A DNA stretch of 64,000 bases, from NCBI GenBank assembly GCA_947247005.1, contig OX365955.1, positions 1,684,001-1,748,000 of the forward strand. Direction: 5' to 3'. The DNA comes from Spisula solida. Lineage: Eukaryota > Mollusca > Bivalvia > Venerida > Mactridae. Made by a program: the position numbers and the translations under genes. This document shows, piece after piece, positions 36,000 to 47,500 of this stretch (position 1 is the first letter of the stretch; each line of letters begins with the position of its first letter). The notes beneath the pieces are model-generated. The model was not told the DNA's origin, made no database searches, and saw only the letters and a list, made by a program, of their open reading frames with translations.

Positions 36000-37354
36000 T
36001 TAATGTGTATGCTATGCAATGCCCTGGTGGAAGATTTTGTGTGCTGGAGGTCGGTACGGCACAATGAATAGTTGTGTCCTGTATCATAAAAGCGCAGAAT
36101 GGCTCTTCTTGACAAAAGCCTATGATACAGAGCGTATAATGGAAGTTCCCAACCTTGATAGGTACTCAATGGAGCCAGGAATATATGGGAAGGTAACTCT
36201 CACGAGTCAGAAATGGCATTTTAAGTAGGTAGTGGTAGGTTTCCCAATGAGTGCACCTGACTGCATTAGGTCCTACAAGGACACATAGATGGCTATGTTG
36301 AACAGTGTAAGATAAATTGAAAGTAGGGGGTAAAATACCCAATGGACCAAAACCTTATATGTAGCTCTGCCACATGAAATAATGAATGGTTGTTCCAATG
36401 AATACTAGGATAGGTACCCTACATAGACAGGAATGTGTGTGTCAATAAGTGCTAGGTGCCCAATGGAGCCCGGCCGGGGTTAATCGAGGAGGAGTATTAA
36501 GTAATCACTAAGCATGGCGTTTTAAGTAATCCACAAAAAGGTCACAGCCGACACAAGGAGTTTTAAATACTGTACTGTGCAATGAATGGAATATAATGCC
36601 AAGCTAATGATGTTAGAGACCACAAGAAGCAAATCATGAATTTTCCGATCACTGTTAGATACACCATACCGTATGAATTGGCTATTCCAGGCAATGTTAG
36701 AAATCCCACAGAGCGAGTAATGGCTGTATAAGTTACTATTAACCTGCGGCCGCAGGTTATATTGGATTGCCAAAAGTAAAATGACCATGGAGGGGCACCT
36801 GACATGTTCTCGATGGTTTACGATTTCAAAAAATATATCAAAAAAAAGAAGCATTTTGTAAGAATGTCGTGAACCAGACTAATTCCATTATTCCATGCGG
36901 ATAACATCGGTATTTATCGCATTACAATAGTTTATTTACCAAAGAAAGCAGAACTATTCCGAAATTTCACTTTGAACGCGAGACCACGAATCTAAACAGC
37001 AGGTGTCTGCAGCTGCATAAGATTCCCAGTCAGTAATAACTATAGTGGGTAATGAATGCACTACATCCCGTAGAGAACACATCGCTAGATTAACAGAAGC
37101 ATGGAATTGATACACGATAAAAAAATCTAATTCTTTTGAATTTGTTCATTCGTTCGGCACATACATTTAACACAACCAAATAATTGGAGGATAATCGGTG
37201 TTGTCCGATTTTACATGTATTGGAATTATTTTGACAGAAACATTAATTTAAACTTACACCGGAATAAATTCGAATTGCATCCAAACTGCAAAAACCACAT
37301 CCTAAACAATACAACTAAATTACAAGGCCGCAGGTAATCACCCACAGGAAACTA
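36000..37354. other. interior of the 6.3-kb element, nothing recognised
   Basis: Phrases like 'ccaatggagcc' and 'cccaatg' recur irregularly in 36160-36475. ORFs at 36019-36228 and 36522-36854 have no assignable content. Confidence 0.35.
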
Positions 37355-37745
37355 TTTGACTTGTATTCATTTATTTACTATATGCTTTATACTGCCGGAG
37401 AGTTACATTCAAATTAAACAATGACGGTTTCGGTTTTAGATTTTTTGTTAAGTTTTGTATGCATTGATATTTTGTGCAACGTTATGTTTAGGTACAAGTC
37501 AAGATCTAAATTGCGAAATATCTTCATTGGCTTTTTGTGTACGCGGTAGTAGATTATATCCTGTTTCAGTATTTAAGAAGCCAATAAAAAAACAGTGCTT
37601 TATATTCATTTAGGTACTACCATATATGGTTTATACTGCAAAAATTGCGCCGGAGTGTTCCATTCAAATTAAACAAAGACAGGTTCGGCTATAACTTTTT
37701 TTTGTTAAGTTTTGTATGCATTTGGATTTTGTGCAAAATTATTTT
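37355..37745. repeat. two-copy direct repeat of about 145 bp
   Basis: 'tgctttatactgccggag' and 'tggtttatactgcaaaaatt', each followed by 'cattcaaattaaacaa', 'ggttcgg' and 'ttgttaagttttgtatgcat', occur at about 37360-37500 and 37600-37745. The first copy lacks a few bases before 'gccggag'. Confidence 0.75.
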
Positions 37746-40700
37746 CAGATAATATCAGCGTATCGACCTTGTCTATTATGTCGAGTTACGAGGTTTTAAG
37801 TCGCTTTGTACCAACAGAATTGTGGCATCATTGTTAACAATATAACTGGATACGTTTTGTGCACGGATTGGTATCATATTGCAAAAAAATTGTCGAACGA
37901 CGTGGTTTTAAATATAGCAAATACTTTAACAATATATACGATGGGCGTTCAAAATGTATTGTTCATGTCCTTTGAATTGTTCTAAGACAATATTTAGAAT
38001 TATTCTACGACTAATGTTTAAAATGTGGATATTTCTTCTCTATGCATGGAAATTGCATGGCTTACGCCAAAAATTAAGTAATAAGTATTGAACTAAGGTA
38101 TACTCGAGTATACTGCCCTTATTTTCATTTTGAGCAGAATTTGTTGTAGTTGTTAAGAAAAATAAACGTCATCATTCATTAAACTGCAACATACGATACT
38201 GAATTCGTATGTGTGCCTCAGAGCTTAAAATAAAAATGAATTTATTTGTTGTCTACGAGTAAGACGGTCGACAACAAGAGAGACCAGTCTTGTTCATACA
38301 AAATGATACTTGTTTGTTCACGCACCAATGACTTCGTATCAATTATGTTTTGTTCGCAAATACTTCCCAGAAATTAATGTTGATGACCCCCACACGGCTT
38401 AATTTCGGCCAATGTATGTTAGATTTGAACATTATTTTCGGCATGTCGTGTATAAACAGGCGCTATCAGCTTTATTCCGCAAAGATAGCACGCGAGATTC
38501 TTTGAATAGTAAACTTCAACCTTCGTAGTCATTCACAAATTCTTAGATCCTAAAGAAATCTCGATATCGCGATTTGCTGGTAAGAAATATAACATCACTA
38601 CTCACCTGTCATCAGTGTTTACCTCTGTTAGGTATTCGTCACTCGGTGGCGTATTCGTCGGGTTATACCGTGTGTCCAAGGAATACTTTCTTGTGCAATA
38701 TGCCAAATTTTAACCAATAAAACTAATAAAAAATAACAACTAGCGAGTTGGTCTCATTTCTACACATATATTCGCGACTTTAAAATTATCTTATTTTGTA
38801 CTAAAAGGACACCAAATCCTGTTTTTATGGCAGGCATGCACATTATTTTAATCATATGCAAAACAGTTTATATCCCGAAATGAAATTTTAGTGGACATTT
38901 GTTCTCTTATTGTGTGTCTATTACTAACCCTTGAAAAAGTCAACAACCTGAAACACCAATCCGGTAATTACAATTTCGTGAAATTTTCAGGAAATTAGTT
39001 GAATGGTTGATGGTGCCATAAACATAAAACGAAATCTAGAAATCAACGAATTTTGTGACCGAAATACATTATATTATATTGAACACCCCTCGTACATGCG
39101 GCATGCAGTTGGAAATTTATTGCACATTCAATGTATAGTGCTTTTAAAAGGCACACTTTGTAGCTTTCCTGAAATAGGAGTGGAAAATATGTATTATGTG
39201 CAGGTGTTCTGTACATTATTTCAATCTGTTTTACATGTTAAATTGAGTTCATGTGTATAGGTTTTGAAACACTCTGTATGTATCATCTGTCCCTCATATG
39301 TTTTAGTATCTGATCTCACTTGCCCTGTTCACACTGTCCCTCCCCTTCTTCCTCAACTTTACAACTGTCTGTTCAGAGAGTGTTTTCTTAAAAATCACAC
39401 ATAATTCATCCATCTAAAATAGAAATGGAACTATTACATCCAGTAAGCATGTTACGATGTATGTTAATCTGACTTTGGAATTTCAAGTTTACATACTACA
39501 TTAAATGGTTTGTATTCAAACCGAAAATCATGCTTACTTTGGAAATATGAGTAGCTTATTTGCAAATATCATGAAAAAGCAAATTACTAGCATGTTTAAT
39601 TTATTCATTAAACACCCGTTTGTGTCTTAAGTTGTAGTTAGTGTTATTATATATAAAGATGAATTTCACTTCACTTTTTTATGAGTTATGTAAATGGCTA
39701 AAGGTATGTATATATGCCGATTTGCTTTAAATAAATCTATTCAGGTGACTGCGATGTTATACATCGATAATCTCCGTGGTAATATTCATGATGCTGACCT
39801 CACACCCTTTATTATGGTTATCTTCAAGCAAAACGTAATAAGTATATAGAATAACAAATACATCTACATGTATAACTATAATCGTTCTTCAATGTGTTTC
39901 ACTCCTACAAAATGAAGATTATTGTTTATTTAATAATACTTAGTTAAAACATTTTATCTGATAAGAAATATTCGTAATATGAAAAAACAATTAACTTAAA
40001 TTTTAAGACAGCTACGTAGATTCTATAGATCTATTCCAATTCTATCACTAATTGAATTCATACTGGGTTCCTGTATAAGTATACAGTGTATAAACAAATT
40101 TATAATAAGACCTAATGGAAGAGAAACTTTGTGAAATATAAAGTACATTTATTAGATCTATCATGTTCTAGACGGATATTCAATCTGCAGTTTCTTGTCA
40201 TATTAAGTGTTCCTATCGATAGAATTTGCTCACAATTTGTATATATACACAATATCATGCTAGGAATAGAATGACATGAAAAAATACACAATTTGTACCG
40301 CTTGTTTAAGAGATAACTTCCAAAACATAACGGCACTTGTGAAAAATTCGTTAAATTGATGGCACGAACTCGCTTCCGTACTTATTTTTTTGGTTCAGCA
40401 GGTAATCTTTATTAATTTCCATTTTTTGTTATTTAAAGCGTCTAGTCGCTATTTTTATATTACCGTGACTATTAAATAGATAAATATAGACAAATTTATC
40501 ATTCAACCAAAAAAAAAACCTCAAACAAAAGAATATTTAGATTCCTCTACTTTCCGCAAAATCATGCAATTTCAAATTAATTTGCTATGTGTGTGCATGT
40601 ACACATTCCCATAATGCCATGCCTTGTGTAAATACATCATACTTACTTCAAATGAACCCTTACAGCTTTATTTATGATGAAAAAATACAACGATTTTTAA

Positions 40701-40925
40701 CCCGGATATCGATTGTTTATAACTATACCTTCCATTTTATTATGATGTCATCCGTGACGTCATCGAAAAATACCGAGTATGGAAAACCGTTTACGACATC
40801 GTCGCTGATGTTAAAAAACGATAATCAAAACTTGTTTTAAACAACTTTCCCCTCATATTTCAAGGTGCGGATTTTAATGGTATGTATATATAAACGTATA
40901 CTATCGTCCAGTATTGAAAAAAAAT
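37746..40925. other. interior of the 6.3-kb element, nothing recognised
   Basis: A+T-rich, no identifiable transposase or host gene. ORFs of 74-85 codons at 39003-39260, 40112-40336 and 40589-40840 are unrecognised. Confidence 0.4.
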
Positions 40926-40966
40926 CTTTTGCAATTTTGTCTAGGTCAAATTTTATTTTGAATGGA

Positions 40967-43657
40967 CTAATGATTATAAAATTGTTTTTGTTTACTGTTT
41001 AAACACTGTAAGAGTTTTCTGTATTCGATATCTGATAGGATATGCTCATTTACATCAATTTGAGGAGCAGAAACATAACAACCAAGTTCAGTTCCTATAT
41101 CATATTCTCTGTGCTCAATTCTATCAGGATTGAAATATATAAATTGCTCTGACTGAACTGGTTCTTCTTCAGCATCATCACCTTCAACTTGTTGTGTACT
41201 CGGTGCAATACCATCATATGCATCATATTCAGCTTCTGCCAAATCTCTTGCAAGCTCCAACTCTTCTGCATGGTGTTCATATGTAGAACATTTATAATCT
41301 ATCATATGCTTCATAGATTCATAGTGTTCTTTGTATGTTCTGAATTGTCCAAGCAAGTCAGCCTCTTCATTTCGCCATGGGTAAAACAATAAAAGTTTTT
41401 CTCTATAATTGTTCTGTTCGTCCGTTTTTCGGTTGAATCTCACATACCTTATTACTTTTTTATGACATCGTTTTATTTTTATGCCGTTCTTTAGAGTTAA
41501 AACAGTTTCATTATCCCCAAAGGTTTCAACTTCTGTCATTTCTGCATTGCTTTCATCTTGTTCCTGGTCATCAGTATAGGCACTCTGTCCTTCTTGGTAA
41601 ATTACTTCTAACTCTGATACATAATCGGCTAAACAGTAATTTTCCAATTGTTTTGGGCGCTTCGAGTATCTTTTGATTTTATTGTCGGACATTATATCTG
41701 TGGAGGTTTCAGGTAATTCATCAAGCACAGACTTTGGTTTCAGTAACTGTATTCTCTGGTCAGACGTAGCTGTATTTACAAAGATCACACTCCTTGAACT
41801 TTTAGTTAAGGGCATTTGCAGCACTAAATAAACAGCCTCTTGTGCACTCACTTCAACACTGTTTGAGAATACGTTTCCAATATGTCTAACCTGTCTTTTT
41901 ATATCCATATTTCCATTCCTTGCTTCTTTTGCAGCAGCATGTAGCAAATTACTCATTCCTCTTTGAGATTTACTGATGTATGAAACTATATACATAGCAC
42001 ATGCATATGGATCTAACACAAATTGTATGTCAATGTTTGCCTTCCATGCTTTCAATACACTTTCATTGTACAAATTGACACGGATCTCACTCGGATGTCT
42101 TTTCAAAAATACCTTAGAAGAGTTCAACGAGCTTCTTATACATTTAATATATTCTTCCTCTGTCATTTGTACAACAGTTGTAAGAAAGTCTGTATATGAC
42201 ATTTTATACCCATCTTTCTCATTATTCATTTTTTTCTGTAGGTTTTGGTACAATTTATAATATTTGTTCTTTTCATTTTCCAGAGGTTGTAAGACCATAG
42301 TCTTAGAAAGAGGCGGTAATGGATAACCAAAGCGACATATCTTGTCTTCTCGTTTCCTACATGTTCGAGAATGTTTGTGAATTTGAAGTTCTATCAAACG
42401 ACCAAGGTATGGATTGTTCATAGAACATTTTAGATACTGATCCACATAAGTAGCCAATTCCTCATCCGAGTCCACATTGAATTTTGTTGCATTATCTACC
42501 CATACTATCATGTGAATATGTGGCGACCCACGCTGTTGAAACTCTACTCTAATGAAATGATCAATTACTTTCCCAATGGGTTCGTGCTCACTTTTCAGTA
42601 CTGTGTTTATGAACTCTTTAACTCTATGATCAAAATATCTAGAACAAGTGACTGGATCTGATTGAATGAGTTTTATCTTTTGTTCCCATGTCAAATTTTC
42701 AATTTCATCATCAGTGTAGTTGACTTCTGCATTTAACTTAGCTAACATTTTCAAAAGATCAACCCATCTTGTAACAGCCGAGGACAATGACATAAACCAA
42801 GTTGGCAAACCCAACTGCCGAATCATAGCATAAACATCTTTTTTTCGAGATTCTAAATATGCTGGAGAATTTCTAAGCTGTTTAAACAAATAGTAACCTT
42901 CATCTTTTTTGACAATGTTATCAATGCACTCAGAGTTCCTTGCTTGAACAGCAGTAATATTTATTGCACCAGTTTGACACCTTCTTACAGCAAGGTTTGC
43001 TTTATCACTGAGTTGCTTCATTTGTATTTTCTTCAGTTTGAAAAATATATTAGGTACACTATTAGCAGCCCGTCGATCCTGGCTTCTCAGTTCCCATTTT
43101 GCAATATCACTATAATGTATGGGCACTTCTCTATCCTCATTGTCTATTCGTCTCTGTCCACAAAATATACATGGGAAACAAAGATATTCTGAATCTTTAT
43201 CTTGAAAAATACTAAGAGGCCGTTGACCTTCTCCTGGAGCAAAGGTAAAAGCAGAATTTCTGTTTTCAACACCTGCATCATCCAACAGTGTATCAATGTT
43301 ACCAACATTTTCCTGAGCAACTTCTTCTGCATCTGAATCATAAAGCTCTTCAACAGCAGGTAAGTTTTCATGCGAGATATCAACATGTTCTTTCTCCTGA
43401 ATTTCTGGACAATTGTCACATATACCACTTACATCATTGAAATCAGCAGTAATGGAATTTGAACAAGATTTTACTTGTGACTCAAAGAGTTCATGTACTA
43501 TTTCATTACTGTCTTGCATAACACGGTTAATCCACTGTTGATCTATCTGGACATTTGCATTTTTATACAAAGCACTACCTTTCATCAACCAGTGCAAAGC
43601 ACGAAGTACACAAAGGGGTCGTACATTCTCTGAGAATACGCATGATTTAAATGACAT
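40967..43657 (-). pseudogene. Helentron Rep (HUH endonuclease) frame, 896 aa
   Basis: A long open frame with the Helitron-like N-terminal domain. 'FQQRGSPHIHMIVWVD' near residue 376 holds the HUH pair (His-Ile-His), and 'YACAMYIVSYISKSQRG' near residue 552 holds the two catalytic tyrosines plus the Lys. A His/Cys-rich 'HKHSRTCRKREDKICRFGY' lies between them. Rep nicks and rejoins a single strand to start rolling-circle transposition. The frame begins 'SCVFSENVRP', which normally follows a conserved KLK region found just upstream in another frame (A8 frameshift). It ends 'LNSKQKQFYNH' then TAG, and that TAG is the first three bases of the inserted TIR element, not a native stop. The domain itself appears intact. 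Confidence 0.9.
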
Positions 43658-44186
43658 TTTTTTTCTTCAATTTCACAGCAACAGTTATATTTTCATCAAA
43701 AGGTCTTGGTAATGCATTTACAACAGGTTGAATATCGACAGGAACATTAACAACATTTCCTTTTACAGACAATTGTCGACCACGAGGCAGTTCTCTCATT
43801 TGCATGAACGGTAAACGTAAAGCAATCAAACGCTCTTCAAGTGCAAACAGCTCCAATTATTTTGGCTTTGTTGGCCATTTCATACCATTTAGAACAGATA
43901 ATGTTGGGACCTTATCCTTCATAATACTAATTTTACAAGTAGTGCAAACCCATTCTTTATTATCAATTGATAATACACCAGTAAAGTATTTTTCATTTCC
44001 CCTTTTTAAGGACTCAGCTTCTGAGACGCTCCCTTTGAACCATGTTTGGTGGCAACAACTACATATATATAGCGGTCCAACTGATATATTTTGATGAAAA
44101 CGTGTAATGCAGGCATCCATATCAATACCATACTTTTTGTGCTTGGCTTTTAAACTTTCAGCATGTGAGAAGGTTGGATCTTTTCG
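43647..44186 (-). pseudogene. Helentron Cys-rich and pre-Rep segment, broken by a stop and a frameshift
   Basis: One frame runs from 44186 ('RKDPTFSHAESLKAKHKKYG') through 'CITRF', 'YICSCCHQTWFKG' and 'WVCTTCKISIMKDKVPTL' (two CxxC pairs, a probable zinc-binding module) to 'KWPTKPK', a TAA at 43857-43859, and then 'LEERLIALRLPFMQMRELP' and 'RGRQLSVKGNVVNVP'. These segments are hallmarks of the N-terminal region of animal Helitron Rep proteins. The frame then reaches 'VKLKKK' at an A8 run (about 43658-43665), where it shifts relative to the Rep frame. Confidence 0.8.
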
Positions 44187-44435
44187 CTAAGAAGCTTTAC
44201 GTTGACAATCCAGAATGCTTTCAGCCTTCCTGTTTCTATCATCAAATCTCCATTGTTGTTTTGTATTTCGTTCTTGTTCTAATGTAAATGCATTTGACCT
44301 TGCCTTTTTCCTAGACTGATTTTGCTGTTCAATTTCTTTGTGTTTAAATTCTACAGACTTTCTAGCTTGTCTTTTTGATTGTTTTTCTCTTAATTTATAA
44401 TCTTCAGACTTTCTAGCTTTTTGTTTAGAAATCAA
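44187..44435 (-). pseudogene. Helentron Lys/Arg/Glu-rich segment
   Basis: About 80 residues of 'KARKSEDYKLREKQSKRQ'-type sequence, a charged, probably helical region typical of Helitron N-termini. It ends 'CQRKAS' with TAG at 44187-44189; the next codons continue in the same frame with 'RKDPTFSHAE', so the stop is a single nonsense change. Upstream it merges with the 63-bp repeats in another frame. Confidence 0.7.
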
Positions 44436-44436
44436 T

Positions 44437-44880
44437 GAGTATTTTTTTCCTTTTCCTTAAATTCTTTTGACTGTCTAACTTTTCTTTTAAAACCCAGTGA
44501 GTATTCTTTTTCCTTTTCCTTAAATTGTTCAGACTCTCTAGCTTTTCTTTTGAAACCCAGTGAGTATGTTTTTCCTTTTCCTTAAATTGTTCAGACTCTC
44601 TAGCTTTTCTTTTTAAACCCAGTAAGTATTCTTTTTCCTTTTCCTTAAATTGTTCAGATCCTCTAGGTTTTCTTTTAAAACCCAGTGAGTATTCTTTTTC
44701 CTTTTCCTTAAATTGTTCAGACTCTCTAGCTTTTCTTTTAAAACCCAGTGAGTATTCTTTTTCCTTTTCCTTAAATTGTTCAGACTCTAGCTTTTCTTTT
44801 AAAACCCAGTGAGTATTCTTTTTCCTTTTCCTTAAATTGTTCAGACTCTCTAGCTTTTCTTTTAAAACCCAGTGAGTATT
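44437..44880 (-). repeat. 63-bp coding-type minisatellite, about 7 copies
   Basis: 'ccttaaattgttcagactct' and 'agcttttcttttaaaaccca' alternate. Measured unit starts (44529, 44591, 44654, 44717, 44780, 44841) give spacings of 62, 63, 63, 63 and 61 bp. A 63-bp unit encodes 21 residues on the minus strand including 'KARESEQFKEKEKEYSLGF'. The 61- and 62-bp units break the frame, so the array no longer translates through. Confidence 0.88.
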
Positions 44881-46792
44881 ATTTTTCCTTTTTTTTTAAA
44901 TCTGTCTGTTGCCTTTTGTTCTGCTTGTAAAGTCTGAAATATTCATTTCTATTAGTAAGTATTTGCTGTTGTGTTTGCTTTTGTTCTTGCAAGTTCTTTT
45001 GGTCGCTGAAGTATTTGTCAATCAGAATTGGTTTATGTTTGGTGGTTGAACTCTCCGCATAACTTGTTTTACACATGTTTTGAGACATTGTAAGTTTCTT
45101 CTTCTTTTTATACATAACAGTCTTCCATTCATTTGGTTCAACAGGGAATTCAGTTTGTTCACATGAACCGCTTTCAAATTGCACAGGCAATATATCAAAC
45201 TGCTCTTCTAGGTCAACTAGCATGCTTGTATAAACTGCATACATGTACGTAACAAGATCTTCTATCCTATGGAATGAACTAAGAATAGATGTTCCATTTT
45301 CATGTGACAACCCATCAAAGCCATGAGAATGTGAATCGAAAAAGAAATACTGACCATCCACCTTAAACACAGCAGGACACACTAAACCAATCATCAGTAG
45401 CAAATAATTATTGTTTGAAAAAGCAGTATGTAGTGCTTGATGAAATGAGGGCAAATGTGAAGTAGCAAACGGGGTTGTGCATAAACCAGAGACAACATTT
45501 AATTTGGTTATAGTTATTTCCTTGTTGAAAATGTTTACAATATTTGGAAGCTCAGCAAAATTTAGGAGCCTACTCTTAAACAACCCTTGTGTCTGCAAGT
45601 CATGTATAGTTTCCTTGTTTAATAAGTCACCATTTAAAAGCACCTTATTTAAGTATTGTGTTGTACGCAAGCCAAAATAATGAGCACTGATTAATGCACA
45701 CAGAGCATTTACAGTACACAGACTTCCCTTGGACTCTGGGCTAAAGAAACTTTGCGCTTGGTGAAAAGAACCCCGAATAAATAAGTCTGAACCAACAGGT
45801 TGTAATGTCTTAGTGTTGAATACTGGAGTAGCAATAAAAAATTCTTCAGTTTGATTTAATGATTGGTAATCAGTAACAGACATTGCACTTTCGCTTTGGA
45901 TAATGGTGCCTTTATTTTGAGTGTTGCTAACTAGATCATGGTTTACTGTGTCATTATGATCAGACATTGTACACGGAGAGGTCTTATGAACATCAGATTG
46001 TGATAAATTTTCATCATAACTGGTACACAAACTTTCAGCAGAACATTTCTGTAGGCTTTTAGATTTTCTCAACTTAGTTTGAGAGGAATTCAGTGCAGTT
46101 TCAGAGCTGTTCAATATCTGTTCACAGCTATTACTAGAACCTTCAGGTAAAACACTAGTAAACTCAAGCAAAGCTTCAGGTAAAACACTAGTAAACACAA
46201 TCAGATCATCAGCAATTCCCAAGACTCTTTTAGAGTTTTCAGACTTTTTAGGGAAGTTTAACCCATCATCATCATCAGGCTTTTTAGAGAAGTTTAACCC
46301 ATCATCAGACTTGTTAGGGAAGTTTAACCCATCATCATCATCAGACTTTTTAGGGAAGTTTAACCCATCATCATCATCAGGCTTTTTAGGGAAGTTTAAC
46401 CCATCATCAGACTTGTTAGGGAAGTTTAACCCATCATCATCATCAGACTTTTTAGGGAAGTTTAACCCATCATCATCATAAGACTTTTTAGGGAAGTTTA
46501 ACCCATCATCATCATCAGGCTTTTTAGAGAAGTTTAACCCATCATCAGACTTGTTAGGGAAGTTTAACCCATCATCATCATCAGACTTTTTAGGGAAGTT
46601 TAACCCATCATCATCATCAGGCTTTTTAGGGAAGTTTAACCCATCATCAGACTTGTTAGGGAAGTTTAACCCATCATCATCATCAGGCTTTTTAGGGAAG
46701 TTTAACCCATCATCAGACTTGTTAGGGAAGTTTAACCCATCATCATCATCAGACTTTTTAGGGAAGTTTAACCCGTCATCATCATCAGACTT
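44879..46792 (-). pseudogene. Helentron N-terminal protein: coding minisatellite plus C76-like cysteine peptidase domain
   Basis: The frame is open from 46792 to 44879. The first ~190 codons are LNFPKKSDDDDG-type repeats; the remaining ~447 (numbered here from TTG 46222) contain a domain at about 148-340: 'RGSFHQAQSFFSPESKGSLC' places Gln155 and Cys169, and 'YFFFDSHSHG' places Asp296 and His298. A Gln/Cys/Asp-x-His set in this order matches the tegument-type deubiquitinase fold (peptidase C76), and I infer a ubiquitin-like protease role. An OTU-type assignment is the main alternative, since OTU domains are known in some Helitrons. After the domain the chain becomes Lys/Gln-rich ('YFRLYKQNKRQQTDLKKKEK') and stops. 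It is coding-like throughout and all four candidate catalytic residues are present. Confidence 0.65.
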
Positions 46793-47500
46793 TTAAGGGA
46801 AGTTTAACCCATCATCATCATCAGACTTTTTAGAGAAGTTTAACCCATCATCATCATCAGACTTTTCAGGGAAGTTTAACCCATCATCATCATCAGACTT
46901 TTTAGGGAAGTTTAACCCATCATCATCATCAGACTTTTTAGGGAAGTTTAACCCATCATCATCATCAGACTTTTTAGGGAAGTTTAACCCATCATCAGAC
47001 TTTTTAGGGAAGTTTAACCCATCATCATCATAAGACTTTTAAGGGAAGTTTAACCCATCATCATCATAAGACTTTTAAGGGAAGTTTAACCCATCATCAT
47101 CATCAGACTTTTAAGGGAAGTTTAACCCATCATCATCATCAGACTTGTTAGGGAAGTTTAACCCATCATCATCATCAGACTTTTTAGGGAAGTTTAACCC
47201 ATCATCAGACTTTTTAGGGAAGTTTAACCCATCATCATCATAAGACTTTTAAGGGAAGTTTAACCCATCATCATCATAAGACTTTTAAGGGAAGTTTAAC
47301 CCATCATCATCATCAGACTTTTAAGGGAAGTTTAACCCATCATCATCATCAGACTTTTTAGAGAAGTTTAACCCATGAGTTTTATCAGACTTTTTAGGGA
47401 AGTTTAACCCATGAGTTATATCAGACTTTTTAGGGAAGTTTAACCCATGAGTTTTATCAGACTTTTTAGGGAAGTTTAACACATAAATTTTATCACACTT
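46235..47500 (-). repeat. 36/30-bp in-frame coding minisatellite (LNFPKKSDDDDG), about 36 copies
   Basis: Units 'gggaagtttaacccatcatc' followed by 'atcatcagacttttta' are 36 bp, or 30 bp when two GAT codons are missing, always a multiple of three. On the minus strand they encode LNFPKKS plus two to four Asp and Gly. The frame is the same before (47698) and after (46222) the array. Seven units (near 46789, 47035, 47071, 47107, 47245, 47281, 47317) carry TAA in place of AAA; six of them form two triplets 210 bp apart, so a stop-bearing block was itself duplicated. Units at the 5' end carry KTHG or ITHG instead of the Asp run. Confidence 0.92.

Larger units (their letters stand above)
34643..40969. 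mobile_element. 6.3-kb TIR element inserted in the Helentron, ATG target duplication
   Basis: The left end 'taggccatt' and right end 'aatggacta' are inverted, and 'tagacaaaattgcaaaag' (34679-34696) has an exact inverted partner at 40926-40943. ATG occurs directly outside both ends (34640-34642 and 40970-40972). Removing the element and one ATG restores an uninterrupted frame across Rep and helicase, which confirms both boundaries. No transposase frame longer than about 110 codons is visible, so it is non-autonomous or decayed. The interior has a ~175-bp periodic motif (34970-35950) and a duplicated ~145-bp block (37355-37745). The superfamily is unresolved. Confidence 0.8.

Noticed and set aside
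44879..46222. The C76-like domain as an endogenous viral insertion
   Set aside because: It lies in frame with Helentron repeats and next to Helentron Rep, with no other virus-like gene; a transposon-borne protease is simpler.
46551..46796. Plus-strand LGKFNPSSSS repeat ORF
   Set aside because: It is the reverse-strand shadow of the minus-strand LNFPKKSDDDDG coding repeat, which is in frame with real Helentron domains.
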